DNA from: Owenia fusiformis
Lineage: Eukaryota; Annelida; Polychaeta; Sabellida; Oweniidae
Direction of reading: 5' to 3'
Length of the DNA stretch: 64,000 nt
Assembly: GCA_903813345.2 (NCBI GenBank)
Contig: CAIIXF020000001.1
Coordinates: forward strand, 25,407,915 to 25,471,914
Each line of letters starts with the position of its first letter. Position 1 is the stretch's first letter. Made by a program: the position numbers and the translations under genes. The notes under the pieces were generated by a model that was given only the letters and a program-made list of their open reading frames with translations, was not told the DNA's origin and made no database searches. Shown here in pieces: positions 43,129-54,600 of the stretch.

Positions 43129-45089
43129 TGCCTAGGTCACATAGCCGCCGGGCGCCGGCCGATGAGTAGTCATCGGCCGATTTCTAAATCGACCGGGCGC
43201 CGGTGACTTTTCACCGATGTCTTGATCTAATCGTGAGTATGGTCACATTAGTACAGGCATCGTACGGCGCCCGCAATCAATTGAATCTGAAAGACATCGC
43301 ACGGGTATCGCAAGGCTATCTGCCGATGGCCGTACGGCACCCGCAAGGACATCGGTCGATCTACAGGCCTCTAGATTTATACTAAATTCTTGTATGACCC
43401 AGTATGACTGTTCCACATGGCGTGAATGCAAGATTCGAAAACGAAATACTTCGATAGACAGGACTTCCAGGATAATAATCTTTTCATGCAATAAAAATCA
43501 GAAAAAGAAGATCCTCTGTTCGAGTAAATAGGTTCAATATTTAGAAAAAAATGCTGACATGGGGTCCCTATTCATAATTTTTCAAATTGTTTGATTGATA
43601 TTTTTACTATCATGGGTACTCCAATTGAAAGAAAACACATTGTTTTAATAAAAACACTGTATTTATGCCCAGAAAGTACTCATGGTGAAAGTTATGACCG
43701 TCTAAAATCACTTGCCATACTGCACGTGGTCTTTTCATCAAAGTGCACCCTGACCTTAATTCATTTTTAGATCTTTCATATAAACAAATACTATGTCTAC
43801 CTGTCCATCCGATACTATTAGCAAAATTCCATATTTCTGCATCTTTCTTTTGTCTGTTCTCGTAAAGAGAATTTGTTTGGTCATAAAAATATGGCCTATC
43901 TTCAAAGAAATTGGCAATTTTTTCTTCTATTTCAAATTGAGTACCCTCTTCCCTAGACACATCTAGAGTCCATTTCACTGCTTCATTTCGTCATTTGTAT
44001 ATCTTGGATTGCTTCTAGTTTGGCTTATAAAGTGTGTGGCCTCTTATATTTGGATGTTTCTCTGCCATGTTATTTTCAATAAGATTAACATGGCTGAAAT
44101 TCTTCAAATTACAAGACGGCACAGGCTTATTGCACAAAAAACTAAAAGATCTGAAATATACAAATGTCATTCATGTACATTATGAATATACTTTTCCATA
44201 TATTATTGCACAATGGTCTCCCAATTTCTTATTTTTGCCGTTCTACTGACGAAATGAAGCAGTGAAATGGACTCTAAATCTCCATCATCCGCCAGCTCGA
44301 TCACTAGCATTGTAATTGTCTTTTCCACCTGTCTTTCCAAGGCCTTCCTCATATATGGCCCATTGGCCTTATCCCCTCTTTCCTTAGCCTTTGGCATATT
44401 AACTAATTATTGAGACAGTGAACTTCGTATTAAAATTGTGACCCTTCAAAATACTGTACTCACAAAATCAGTCAGAAGGTTTTTAAAATAAATGATTTGT
44501 AATGGTATATGCATGAGTGAATATACGTATAAAAATGTATCACTCTATTCAATGTGTATGACAGACATGTACACGATTAATGTCAATATAAGAACGAATT
44601 GATCAACCCACCCACCCAGCCATTCAAATGTGTGCCATTGTTTTACAGTAAGCCTAATCGTTCCATTTATGTTTTATAAAAAATCTCTGACAGTGTGTAG
44701 TAATTATAATTCCTTACTTCATTATTTCTAGAACCTTTATATCACTTTATAAGTAATCATTATTAAGATTTATCAAACAAATCAGCACGCAAAATCCCAA
44801 GATGACCGTGCGATGCCACCGGGCGCCGTAAGATAATCGTACGATGACCGGACGGGACACGGCCGGTTAGGTACCGATGAGTTTGGTTGAGAAAAAATCG
44901 CCAAGACATCGGCAACTTTTATCTCCGCGATAAAACTCTGCCGGCGCCCGTACGATGTCTAAAAATCGGCCGATGAGTGGCGATCATCGCCCGGCGCCCG
45001 TACGATGCCCGGGCTCGCCGGCCGATTTTGAACAAAATACTCATCGGCCGGGCGCCGTAGTGAAAATCGGAGCTTATGTGACCAAGGCA
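43129..45089 (-). mobile_element. Harbinger-like element with GC-rich ends
   Basis: The ends TGCCTAGGTCACATA and the complement of TGCCTTGGTCACATA are flanked by TAA on both sides (43126-43128, 45090-45092), the usual 3-bp target duplication of PIF/Harbinger elements. A MADF-domain ORF, often the second gene of such elements, lies inside; no DDE transposase was recognised. Both subterminal regions are GC-rich in an AT-rich genome, with repeated words such as CGGCGCCCG, CGTACGATG and CATCGGCCGAT. It sits between two inverted fragments of the HExADTR-type gene. Confidence 0.75.
43610..43978 (-). CDS. MADF/SANT-like DNA-binding protein fragment
   Basis: This 122-codon ORF reads EEKIANFFEDRPYFYD, LYENRQKKDAEIWNFA, then a helix with YERSKNELRSGC. 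The start with acidic-helix-RP-x-LYD, KK-D/A-W and a K-x-EL-(R/K)SG motif fits MADF domains, which bind DNA and accompany transposase in Harbinger elements. The C-terminal half (after LRSG) is not recognisable, so the gene may be truncated or the exon may end there. An upstream minus-strand ORF, 44203-44397, could be an N-terminal part but has no known motif. Confidence 0.6.
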   Translation of the reverse strand: MKWTLDVSREEGTQFEIEEKIANFFEDRPYFYDQTNSLYENRQKKDAEIWNFANSIGWTGRHSICLYERSKNELRSGCTLMKRPRAVWQVILDGHNFHHEYFLGINTVFLLKQCVFFQLEYP

Positions 45090-45092
45090 TAA

Positions 45093-45535
45093 GCACGGAG
45101 TCATGAGACTTACAACAAAAGCAGACTTACTTAAATGTCAAGAAGCTAAGCCAGCTGGATCTGAAGTATTGGAAAAGCCACCTACAGATGCAATTTTAAT
45201 AGATGGCATCCTTATGGTCCATGTGATGCATCCTGGTGTGGCTACCAACTTCCAAGAATATGGTACCAATGTCTCATCCCAAGTAAGGCAGCCTATTGAA
45301 GGTGTTTCAAGATAAAATGTTATCTGGGGTGTTTACCTATAAAACAGTAGGAAGTCCCTGACAAGGATTCATGGAATTGGTTAGGGTTTCTAAGAAACAA
45401 CCAGAACAAGACTGAGCTGTTAGCATTCCTGGCCAACTCTATTTTTGAGGTTGATGTTTATATGACTATTGTGGAATCTGTTAAGTGCTTTCCTCAGTTG
45501 CCAGTAACAGTTATCACGCCCGGTGATAGTACAAA
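45093..45535 (+). pseudogene. Second fragment of the HExADTR-type gene, inverted
   Basis: The plus-strand ORF 45103-45315 reads TTKADLLKCQE, ILIDGILMVHVMHPG and TNFQEYGTNV, then frameshifts lead to LRNNQNKTELLAFLANSIF and VKCFPQLP. The last parts are homologous to the minus-strand copy at 42423-42836 (LFAFLAN and CFPQLP), so these are two copies in opposite orientation. It ends abruptly at about 45530. Confidence 0.6.
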
Positions 45536-47900
45536 TGGATGGAGGGGGGGGGGATTAGGCAATTTCTGCAAGAAAACACAACACATTTGGAAGATTTATT
45601 TTTTCAAGAGAAAATTTACTACTGAATTGCCAAATAAATAGGCCCAGTGCATGGCAAAATATGTTAGGCCATCTAGTATTTTTTGAACTGATACCCTTCT
45701 AAGAGATGAGATCTATGAAAAAAGGCGCATAATATGACTAGGGGTTAAGAAAGGGGAAAAAACAAGGAACAAACAACATTATATATAGAACATTTTATAT
45801 ATTCTCAAATAACTTTTATAAATCAAATTCAGGAAATTAAGTTCCTTTTCTATGTATTCTATGTATATATGTCAACCATTTAACTTTTAGATACCCAGAG
45901 CGATTACAGAAGGATGTGTCCAATGCATACTTATTAAAATCATAAATTGCATATTTAAGCTAGAATCAGATATGTAAGATTAGATAATATTTATGGGTTC
46001 AAAACAACGTACGCGTGTACCTTTCAATTTAAGTATAAGACTTCAAAAGATACACGCTTGCTCTCTATATCTGCTTTTACCCTAAAGTTAATAATTCACG
46101 GGTATGCAAGAATAAAAGGACTGCAGTCATAACAGTATATGCGCAAATATGAAGCATGCTGTCGACATAGTTATGTTTGTCCTATTAACAATTCACAAAA
46201 CACTATCAATAAATACAAAAACAAAAAAATAAATAATAACAAAAACATATCATAACATGGTGTTTCTATAAACTAGAATAAAATCAATTCCTTGTCGATT
46301 GGAATCGTTAAGCTATTGGATACCCAGAACAATCGAAGAATGTGTCTATCGTTATTCGTTATTAATCATTTTTAATCACGTGTTTCATATAAAAGCTAGA
46401 ATCAGACGTAAACCTTAGAATAAGTGAAGACAACTTCACCGTTTGCAATTATCTCAAAAAGTATTTATTATGTGAATTACTAAGAGTTTTAACAATAAAG
46501 ATATATATACATGTACATGTATTGTCATGATTGGTGACACTATATAGTTTAACAGCAGTCCGGCATACATAGATTTTATATCCAAATTAGGGAGGTTTTG
46601 GATACAATGTTCCCTAAGGGAAACATAAACATAGAGCAAAATTGTATTGTCTAGAAATGGTATCAGATGATATATAAAAATAAATAATCAAATAACTTAT
46701 TCGGAAATGTTATGCTCTGGCATTCCAGGAATTATAAGGACAAAGTCCCAATTATTATAAAGAAGACGAATCGTACTCTTTTCAACAAAAACAGGCTACC
46801 AATAATACGAAAACGAAAAATGATAAGTTTTTTTTACCTAGCATGATGTTTCTAGTTGAACTAGAACAGAATCAAGCTAGGACACCTAACAGTGAAACGC
46901 GTATATCTAGTGTCATACTATTTTTTCACCCCTGCTCTCCTCCAGAAATAATATATGTGCATGATTTAACCTTTTAGAAGCCTAAATAGTGCTCAGCCTC
47001 ATATACAAATACATGGCTTTTTTACAAGGAAACATCAAGAGATAAATAATATACTTTATATCTTGTGGATTTTCCAATATCAAGTGTAAGTCGTGTAAAG
47101 CAAAAATATAGTATTCTGAATCAAATTATATAACATGATTTTTTGAAAAAATAACCCTACGTTGTGATTGAAATCGAAAAAGCAATTTGGCGTGTTGAAA
47201 AGGTCAAATGTAGAATCTGTGGGAGAGGAGGTGAAAAAGTGCAGAATAATCTCAGTCTCTATCATAATGATAAGAACGAAGTTTTCTCAAGCAGTGAATT
47301 TTGTGCAATCCATCAGCTATCATAGAATTTCAAAGTAATATTTTTCACATCGTTGAGTCTCATATGGACCATAAAAATACACCATTACTCAAATATATGG
47401 AGTTTAATTTACGATTAATTTCCTCGATATCAATATGCTCTCAAATAATTTATGGAGATTTTTTAATTTTTTCACAGCTTGTTCAGGAATAATTGACCAT
47501 TCTTTTTAATTTCCCTGGAATCATTCGTTCGAAACGTACCAGTAAAAGAGAGTGTTCCTAAAATTAATTAAAATGTCCTGCAAAACTTTCTTAACTGGAC
47601 ATTCTATTTTTGGTAAACTTTCATTAAAGAAAAGTACTAGTCTACATGAATTTGCCAATATACCAGACAATTGAGCAATATTGCATAACACAAAGTGTTT
47701 TCTGCAATATTGACTTCGGCAAAAATCTTCTGCAAACACTGGATCATTAGACTCACTTTCTATTTTTAGATACATTCAGTAACTGACTATAAAAATCGAA
47801 GTAATATTTCTCGACTAGCATATAATCAAGAAAAGTATTATCTCAATCATTCACCATGTCATATGTATTAGACAATATCACTTAGTCCATAGTAACAACA
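45536..47900. other. No gene recognised
   Basis: AT-rich intergenic sequence. The short ORFs on both strands (46454-46639, 47080-47265, 47301-47492, 47521-47775) show no domain. Similar sentences of sequence recur (near 45890-46100 and 46310-46480), so an old repeat may be present. Confidence 0.5.
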
Positions 47901-47905
47901 ATGTG

Positions 47906-48290
47906 TTACACATCATCGTCTATTGTATAATCTTCAATAGTATAATAATCCAAAGTAGTGTTTTCCGCAGTATTATCCAATTATAAAGGCTGAAATATGG
48001 CCAAAACAGTACCATTTAGTAACAATAATTGATTCATACATCATGATCAACTATCATATAATCTTCCACTATATAATCCAACGCAGTGTTTTCACTTTCC
48101 AAGGGCAAAGCAGTATTATCCGAATGAAGAGCATGAATATAGTACAATACGGCCAAAACAATGTCATTTAATCAAGTAACAGTTATTGTTTTACACATCA
48201 TGGTCAACTATTGCATAATCTTCCACTATTTAATCCGACGCAGTGTTTTCACTTTCCAAGGGCAAAGCAGTATTATCCGAATGAAGAGGC
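47906..48290 (-). repeat. Three extra tandem copies of the giant protein's tail end
   Basis: Downstream of the stop of the giant gene lie three further copies of the segment encoding its last 25-30 residues. Copy A (48191-48290) has an in-frame stop before IVEDYAIVDHDV. Copy B (48034-48130) is open and reads SDNTALPLESENTALDYIV then EDYMIVDHDV and a stop. Copy C (47906-47990) is shorter and reads ENTTLDYYTIEDYTIDDDV and a stop. Spacing is about 157 bp for the nearest copies. Protein-level conservation of the EDY-x-I motif is notable; they could be 3' UTR relics or alternative ends. Confidence 0.8.
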
Positions 48291-48348
48291 CTGAATATAG
48301 TACAATACGGCCAAAACAATGTCATTTAATCAAGTAACAGTTATTGTT

Positions 48349-48655
48349 TTACACATCATGGTCAACTATTGCATAATCTTCCACTATATAATCCAACGTA
48401 GTGTTTTCACTTTCCCAAAGCGAAGCAGTATTATCCGATTGTAAAGGCTGAGAGAATGGTAAATCCACCGAAGATGGGAACTGAACAGCGAATGGACCAG
48501 TTGGAATAGGATATGATTCTGGATTCCATTCAATGGATGAGTCTGATGATTCTGTGGTACTCTCGTATTCAGAATATCCACCACTTTCTTCCCAACTGTG
48601 ATAAAAATTTTCGTATATTATAACTTCTTCATTTTCGTGCTTTCGTCTCTTTCTG
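48349..48655 (-). other. Tyr-rich cytoplasmic tail of the giant protein
   Basis: About 101 residues follow the membrane helix. Tyrosines occur in YENF (fits the pY-x-N pattern of GRB2-type SH2 binding), YSEY, YIVE and YAIV (fits the Y-x-x-hydrophobic endocytosis pattern), with acidic and Ser-rich surroundings (TTESSDSSIEW). Use of these motifs is inferred from pattern only. Confidence 0.6.
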
Positions 48656-51600
48656 ATAAAGAATATACATACACCACAGCATAATGATGCAAATATGAAA
48701 ATGCCACCACCGGCTGCAACTGTACTTGTTATAACGACACCAGCAAATTCATCCGTTATACCAGCATCAGGTGAATCAGGAAACTCTACTGCTGTAGTAG
48801 TATTAGCAGCTGTTGTCGGCACACTAGAAGTTATATCAAGAACTGTTGTCGTATTCACTGTACTTCCATTATCAACTGTATTTGAAGCGTCGGCCGTTGT
48901 AGTATTTACCACTGTAGTAGTGTCAGTAACTGTTGATTTAGTATCAGCGGTAGTTGCATCAGCAGCTGTTGTTGTAGCATCAGCTGCAGTTGTGTCAGCC
49001 ACTGTAGTTGTAGCATCAGCTGCTGTAGTATCTGCCGTAGTTGGGTCAGCCACTGAAGTTGTGTCAGCTACTGTTGTTTTAACATCAGCCGTTGTTGCAT
49101 CAGCAACTGTTTTTGTAGCATCAGCTGTAGTTGTGTCAGCCACTGTACTTGTAGCATCAGCTGCAGTAGTATCTGCCGTAGTTGCGTCAGCCATTGTAGT
49201 TGTGTCAACAACTGTTGTTGTAACATCAGCTGTAGTGGTGTCAGCCACTGTACTTGTAGCATCAGCTGCTGTAGTATCTGCCGTAGTTGCGTCAGCCACT
49301 GAAGTTGTGTCAGCTACTGTTGTTTTAACATCAGCCGTTGTTGCATCAGCAACTGTTGTTGTAGCATCAGCTGTAGTTGTGTCAGCCACTGTACTTGTAG
49401 CATCAGCTGCTGTATTATCTGCCGTAGTTGCGTCAGCCACTGTAATTGTGGCAGCTACTGTTGTTGTAACATCAGCCGTTGTTGCATCAGCAACGGTTGT
49501 TGTAGCATCAGCTGTAGTTGTGTCAGCCACTGTAGTTGTAGCATCAGCTGCTGTATTATCTGCCGTAGTTGCATCAGCCACTGTAGTTGTGGCAGCTACT
49601 GTTGTTGTAACATCAGCCATTGTTGCATCAGCAACTGTTGTTGTAGCATCAGCTGTAGTTGTGTCAGCCTCTGTAGTTGTAGCATCAGCTGCTGTATTAT
49701 CTGCCGTAGTTGCGTCAGCCACTGTAGTTGTGTCAGCAACTGTTGTTGTAACATCAGCCGTTGTTGCATCAGCAACGGTTGTTGTAGCATCAGCTGTAGT
49801 TGTGTCAGCCACTGTACTTGTAGCATCAGCTGCTGTAGTATCTGCCGTAGTTGCGTCAGCCACTGTAGTTGTGTCAGCAACTGCTGTTGTAACATCAGCC
49901 GTTGTTGCATCAGCAACTGTAGTTGTAGCATCAGCTGCAGTTGTGTCAGCCACTGTAGTTGTAGCATCAGCTGCTGTAGTATCTGCCGTAGTTGCGTCAG
50001 CCACTGTAGTTGTGTCAGCTACTGTTGTTGTAACATCAGCCGTTGTTGCATCAGCAACTGTTGTTGTAGCATCAGCTGTAGTTGTGTCAGCCACTGTACT
50101 TGTAGCATCAGCTGCTGTAGTATCTGCCGTAGTTGCGTCAGCCACTGTAGTTGTGTCAGCAACTGCTGTTGTAACATCAGCCGTTGTTGCATCAGCAACT
50201 GTTGCTGTAGCATCAGCTGCAGTTGTGTCAGCCACTGTAGTTGTAGCATCAGCTGCTGTAGTATCTGCCGTAGTTGCGTCAGCCACTGTAGTTGTGTCAG
50301 CTACTGTTGTTGTAACATCAGCCGTTGTTGCATCAGCAACTGTTGTTGTAGCATCAGCTGTAGTTGTGTCAGCCACTGTAGTTCTAGCATCAGCTGCTGT
50401 AGTATCTGCCGTAGTTGCGTCAGCCACTGTAGTTGTGTCAACAACTGCTGTTGTAACATCAGCCGTTGTTGCATCAGCAACTGTTGTTGTAGCATCAGCT
50501 GCTGTAGTATCTGCTGTAGTTGTGTCAGCTACTGTTGTTGTAACATCAGCCGTTGTTGCATCAGCAACTGTTGTTGTAGCATCAGTTGTAGTTGTGTCAG
50601 CCACTGTACTTGTAGCATCAGCTGCTGCTGTAGTATCTGCCGTGGTTGCGTCAGCCACTGTAGTTGTGTCAGCAACTGCTGTTGTAACATCAGCCGTTGT
50701 TGCATCAGCTACTGTACTTGTAACATCAGCCGTTGTTGCGTCAGCCACTGTAGTTGTGTCAGCAACTGCTGTTGTAACATCAGCCGTTGTTGCATCAGCA
50801 ACTGTTGTTGTAGCATCAGCTGTAGTTGTGTCAGCCACTGTACTTGTAGCATCAGCTGCTGTAGTATCTGCCGTAGTTGCATCAGCCACTGTAGTGGTGT
50901 CAGCAACTGCTGTTGTAACATCAGCCGTTGTTGCATCAGCAACTGTTGTTTTAGCATCAGCTGCAGTTGTGTCAGCCACTGTAGTTGAAGCATCAGCTGC
51001 TGTAGTATCTGCCGTAGTTGCGTCAGCCACTGTAGTCGTGTCAGCTACTGTTGTTGTAACATCAGCCGTTGTTGCATCAGCAACTGTTGCTGTAGCATCA
51101 GCTGTAGTTGTGTCAGCCACTGTACTTGTAACATCAGCTGCTGTAGTATCTGCCGTTGTTGTGTCAGCCACTGTAGTTGTGTCAGCAACTGCTGTTGTAA
51201 CATCAGCCGTTGTTGCATCAGCAACTGTTGTTGTAGCATCAGCTGCAGTTGTGTCAGCCACTGTAGTTGTGTCAGCTACTTTTGTTGTAACATCAGCCGT
51301 TGTTGCATCAGCAACTGTTGTTGTAGCATCAGCTGCAGTTGTGTCAGCCACTGTAGTTGTAGCATCAGCTGCTGTAGTATCTGCCGTAGTTGCGTCAGCC
51401 ACTGTAGTGGTGTCAGCAACTGATGTTGTAACATCAGCCGTTGTTGCATCAGCAACTGTTGTTGTAGCATCAGCTGCAGTTGTGTCAGCCACTGTAGTTG
51501 TAGCATCAGCTGCTGTAGTATCTGCCGTAGATGCGTCAGCCACTGTAGTTGTGTCAGCAACTGCTGTTGTAACATCAGCCGTAGTTGTGTCTGCAGTTGT

Positions 51601-54600
51601 AGCATCAGCTGCAGTTGTGTCAGCCACTGTAGTTGTAGCATCAGCTGCTGTAGTATCTTCGGTTGTTGCGTCAGCCACTGTAGTTGTGTCAGCTACTGTT
51701 GTTGTAACATCAGCCGTTGTTGCATCAGCAACTGTTGTTGTAGCATCAGCTACAGTTGTGTCAGCCACTGAAGTTGTAGCATCAGCTGCTGTAGTATCTG
51801 CCGTAGTTGCGTCAGCCACTGTAGTTGTGTCAGCTACTGTTGTTGTAACATCAGCCGTTGTTGCATCAGCAACTGTTGTTGTAGCATCAGCTGTAGTTGT
51901 GTCAGCCACTGTACTTGTAGCATCAGCTGCTGTAGTATCTGCCGTAGTTGCGTCAGCCACTGTTGTTGTAGCATCAGCTGTAGTTGTGTCAGCCACTGTA
52001 GTTGTGTCAGCTACTGTTGTTGTAACATCAGCCGTTGTTGCATCAGCAACTGTTGTTGTAGCATCAGCTACAGTTGTGTCAGCCACTGAAGTTGTAGCAT
52101 CAGCTGCTGTAGTATCTGCCGTAGTTGCGTCAGCCACTGTAGTTGTGTCAGCTACTGTTGTTGTAACATCAGCCGTTGTTGCATCAGCAACTGTTGTTGT
52201 AGCATCAGCTGTAGTTGTGTCAGCCACTGTACTTGTAGCATCAGCTGCTGTAGTATCTGCCGTTGTTGCATCAGCAACTGTTGTTGTAGCATCAGCTGTA
52301 GTTGTGTCAGCCACTGTAGTTGTAGCATCAGCTGCTGTAGTATCTGCCGTAGTTGCGTCAGCCACTGTAGTTGTGTCAGGTACTGTTGTTGTAACATCAG
52401 CCTTTGTTGGATCAGCAACTGTTGTTGTAGCATCAGCTGTAGTTGTGTCAGCCACTGTACTTGTAGCATCAGCTGCTGTAGTATCTGCCGTAGTTGCGTC
52501 AGCCACTGTAGCTGTGTCAGCAACTGCTGTTGTAACATCAGCCGTTGTTGCATCAGCAACTGTTGTTGTAGCATCAGCTGCAGTTGTGTCAGCCACTGTA
52601 GTTGTAGCATCAGCTGCTGTAGTATCTGCCGTAGTTGCGTCAGCCACTGTAGTTGTGTCAGGTACTGTTGTTGTTACATCAGCCGTTGTTGCATCAGCAA
52701 CTGTTGTTGCAGCATCAGCTGTAGTTGTGTCAGCCACTGTACTTGTAGCATCAGCTGCTGTAGTATCTGCCGTAGTTGCGTCAGCCACTGTAGTTGTGTC
52801 AGCAACTGCTGTTGTAACATCAGCCGTTGTTGCATCAGCAACTGTTGTTGTAGCATCAGCTGCAGTTGTGTCAGCCACTGTGGTTGTAGCATCAGCTGCT
52901 GTAGTATCTGCCGTAGTTGCGTCAGCCACTGTAGTTGTGTCAGCTACTGTTGTTGTAACATCAGCCGTTGTTGCATCAGCAACTGTTGTTGTAGCATCAG
53001 CTGTAGTTGTGTCAGCCACTGTACTTGTAGCATCAGCTGCTGTAGTATCTGCCGTAGTTGCGTCAGCCACTGAAGTTGTGTCAGCAACTGCTGTTGTAAC
53101 ATCAGCCGTTGTTGCATCAGCAACTGTTGTTGTAGCATCAGCTGCAGTTGCGTCAGCCACTGTAGTTGTAGCATCAGCTGCTGTAGTATCTGCCGTAGTT
53201 GCGTCAGCCACTGTAGTTGTAGCATCAGCTGTAGTTGTGTCAGCCACTGTACTTGTAGCATCAGCTGCTGTAGTATCTGCCGTAGTTGCGTCAGCCACTG
53301 TAGTTGTGTCAGCAACTGCTGTTGTAACATCAGCCGTTGTTGCATCAGCAACTGTAGTTGTAGCATCAGCTGCTGTAGTATCAGCCGTTGTTGCATCAGC
53401 AACTGTTGTTGTAGCATCAGCTGTAGTTGTGTCAGCCACTGTACTTGTAGCATCAGCTGCTGTAGTATCTGCCGTAGTTGCGTCAGCCACTGTAGTTGTG
53501 TCAGCAACTGCTGTTGTAACATCAGCCGTTGTTGCATCAGCAACTGTTGTTGTAGCATCAGCTGCAGTTGTGTCAGCCACTGTGGTTGTAGCATCAGCTG
53601 CTGTAGTATCTGCCGTAGTTGCGTCAGCCACTGTAGTTGTGTCAGCTACTGTTGTTGTAACATCAGCCGTTGTTGCATCAGCAACTGTTGTTGTAGCATC
53701 AGCTGTAGTTGTGTCAGCCACTGTACTTGTAGCATCAGCTGCTGTAGTATCTGCCGTAGTTGCGTCAGCCACTGAAGTTGTGTCAGCAACTGCTGTTGTA
53801 ACATCAGCCGTTGTTGCATCAGCAACTGTTGTTGTAGCATCAGCTGCAGTTGCGTCAGCCACTGTAGTTGTAGCATCAGCTGCTGTAGTATCTGCCGTAG
53901 TTGCGTCAGCCACTGTAGTTGTATCAGCTACTGTTGTTGTAACATGAGCCGTTGTTGCATCAGAAACTGCTGTTGTAGCATCAGCTGTAGTTGTGTCAGC
54001 CACTGTAGTTGTAGCATCAGCTGCTGTAGTATCTGCCGTAGTTGCGTCAGCCACTGTAGTTGTGTCAGCTACTGTTGTTGTAACATCAGCCGTTGTTGCA
54101 TCAGCAACTGTTGTTGTAGCATCAGCTGTAGTTGTGTCAGCCACTGTACTTGTAGCATCAGCTGCTGTAGTATCTGCCGTAGTTGCGTCAGCCACTGTAG
54201 TTGTGTCAGCAACTGCTGTTGTAACATCAGCCGTTGTTGCTGTAGTATCTGCCGTAGTTGCGTCAGCCACTGTAGTTGTGTCAGCTACTGTTGTTGTAAC
54301 ATCAGCCGTTGTTGCATCAGCAACTGTTGTTGTAGCATCAGCTGTAGTTGTGTCAGCCACTGTAGTTGTAGCATCAGCTGCTGTAGTATCTGCCGTAGTT
54401 GCGTCAGCCACTGTAGTTGTGTCAGCTACTGTTGTTGTAACATCAGCCTTTGTTGCATCAGCAACTGTTATTGTAGCATCAGCTGTAGTTGTGTCAGCCA
54501 CTGTACTTGTAGCATCAGCTGTTGTAGTATCTGCCGTAGTTGCGTCAGCCACTGTAGTTGTGTCAGCAACTGCTGTTGTAACATCAGCCGTTGTTGCATC

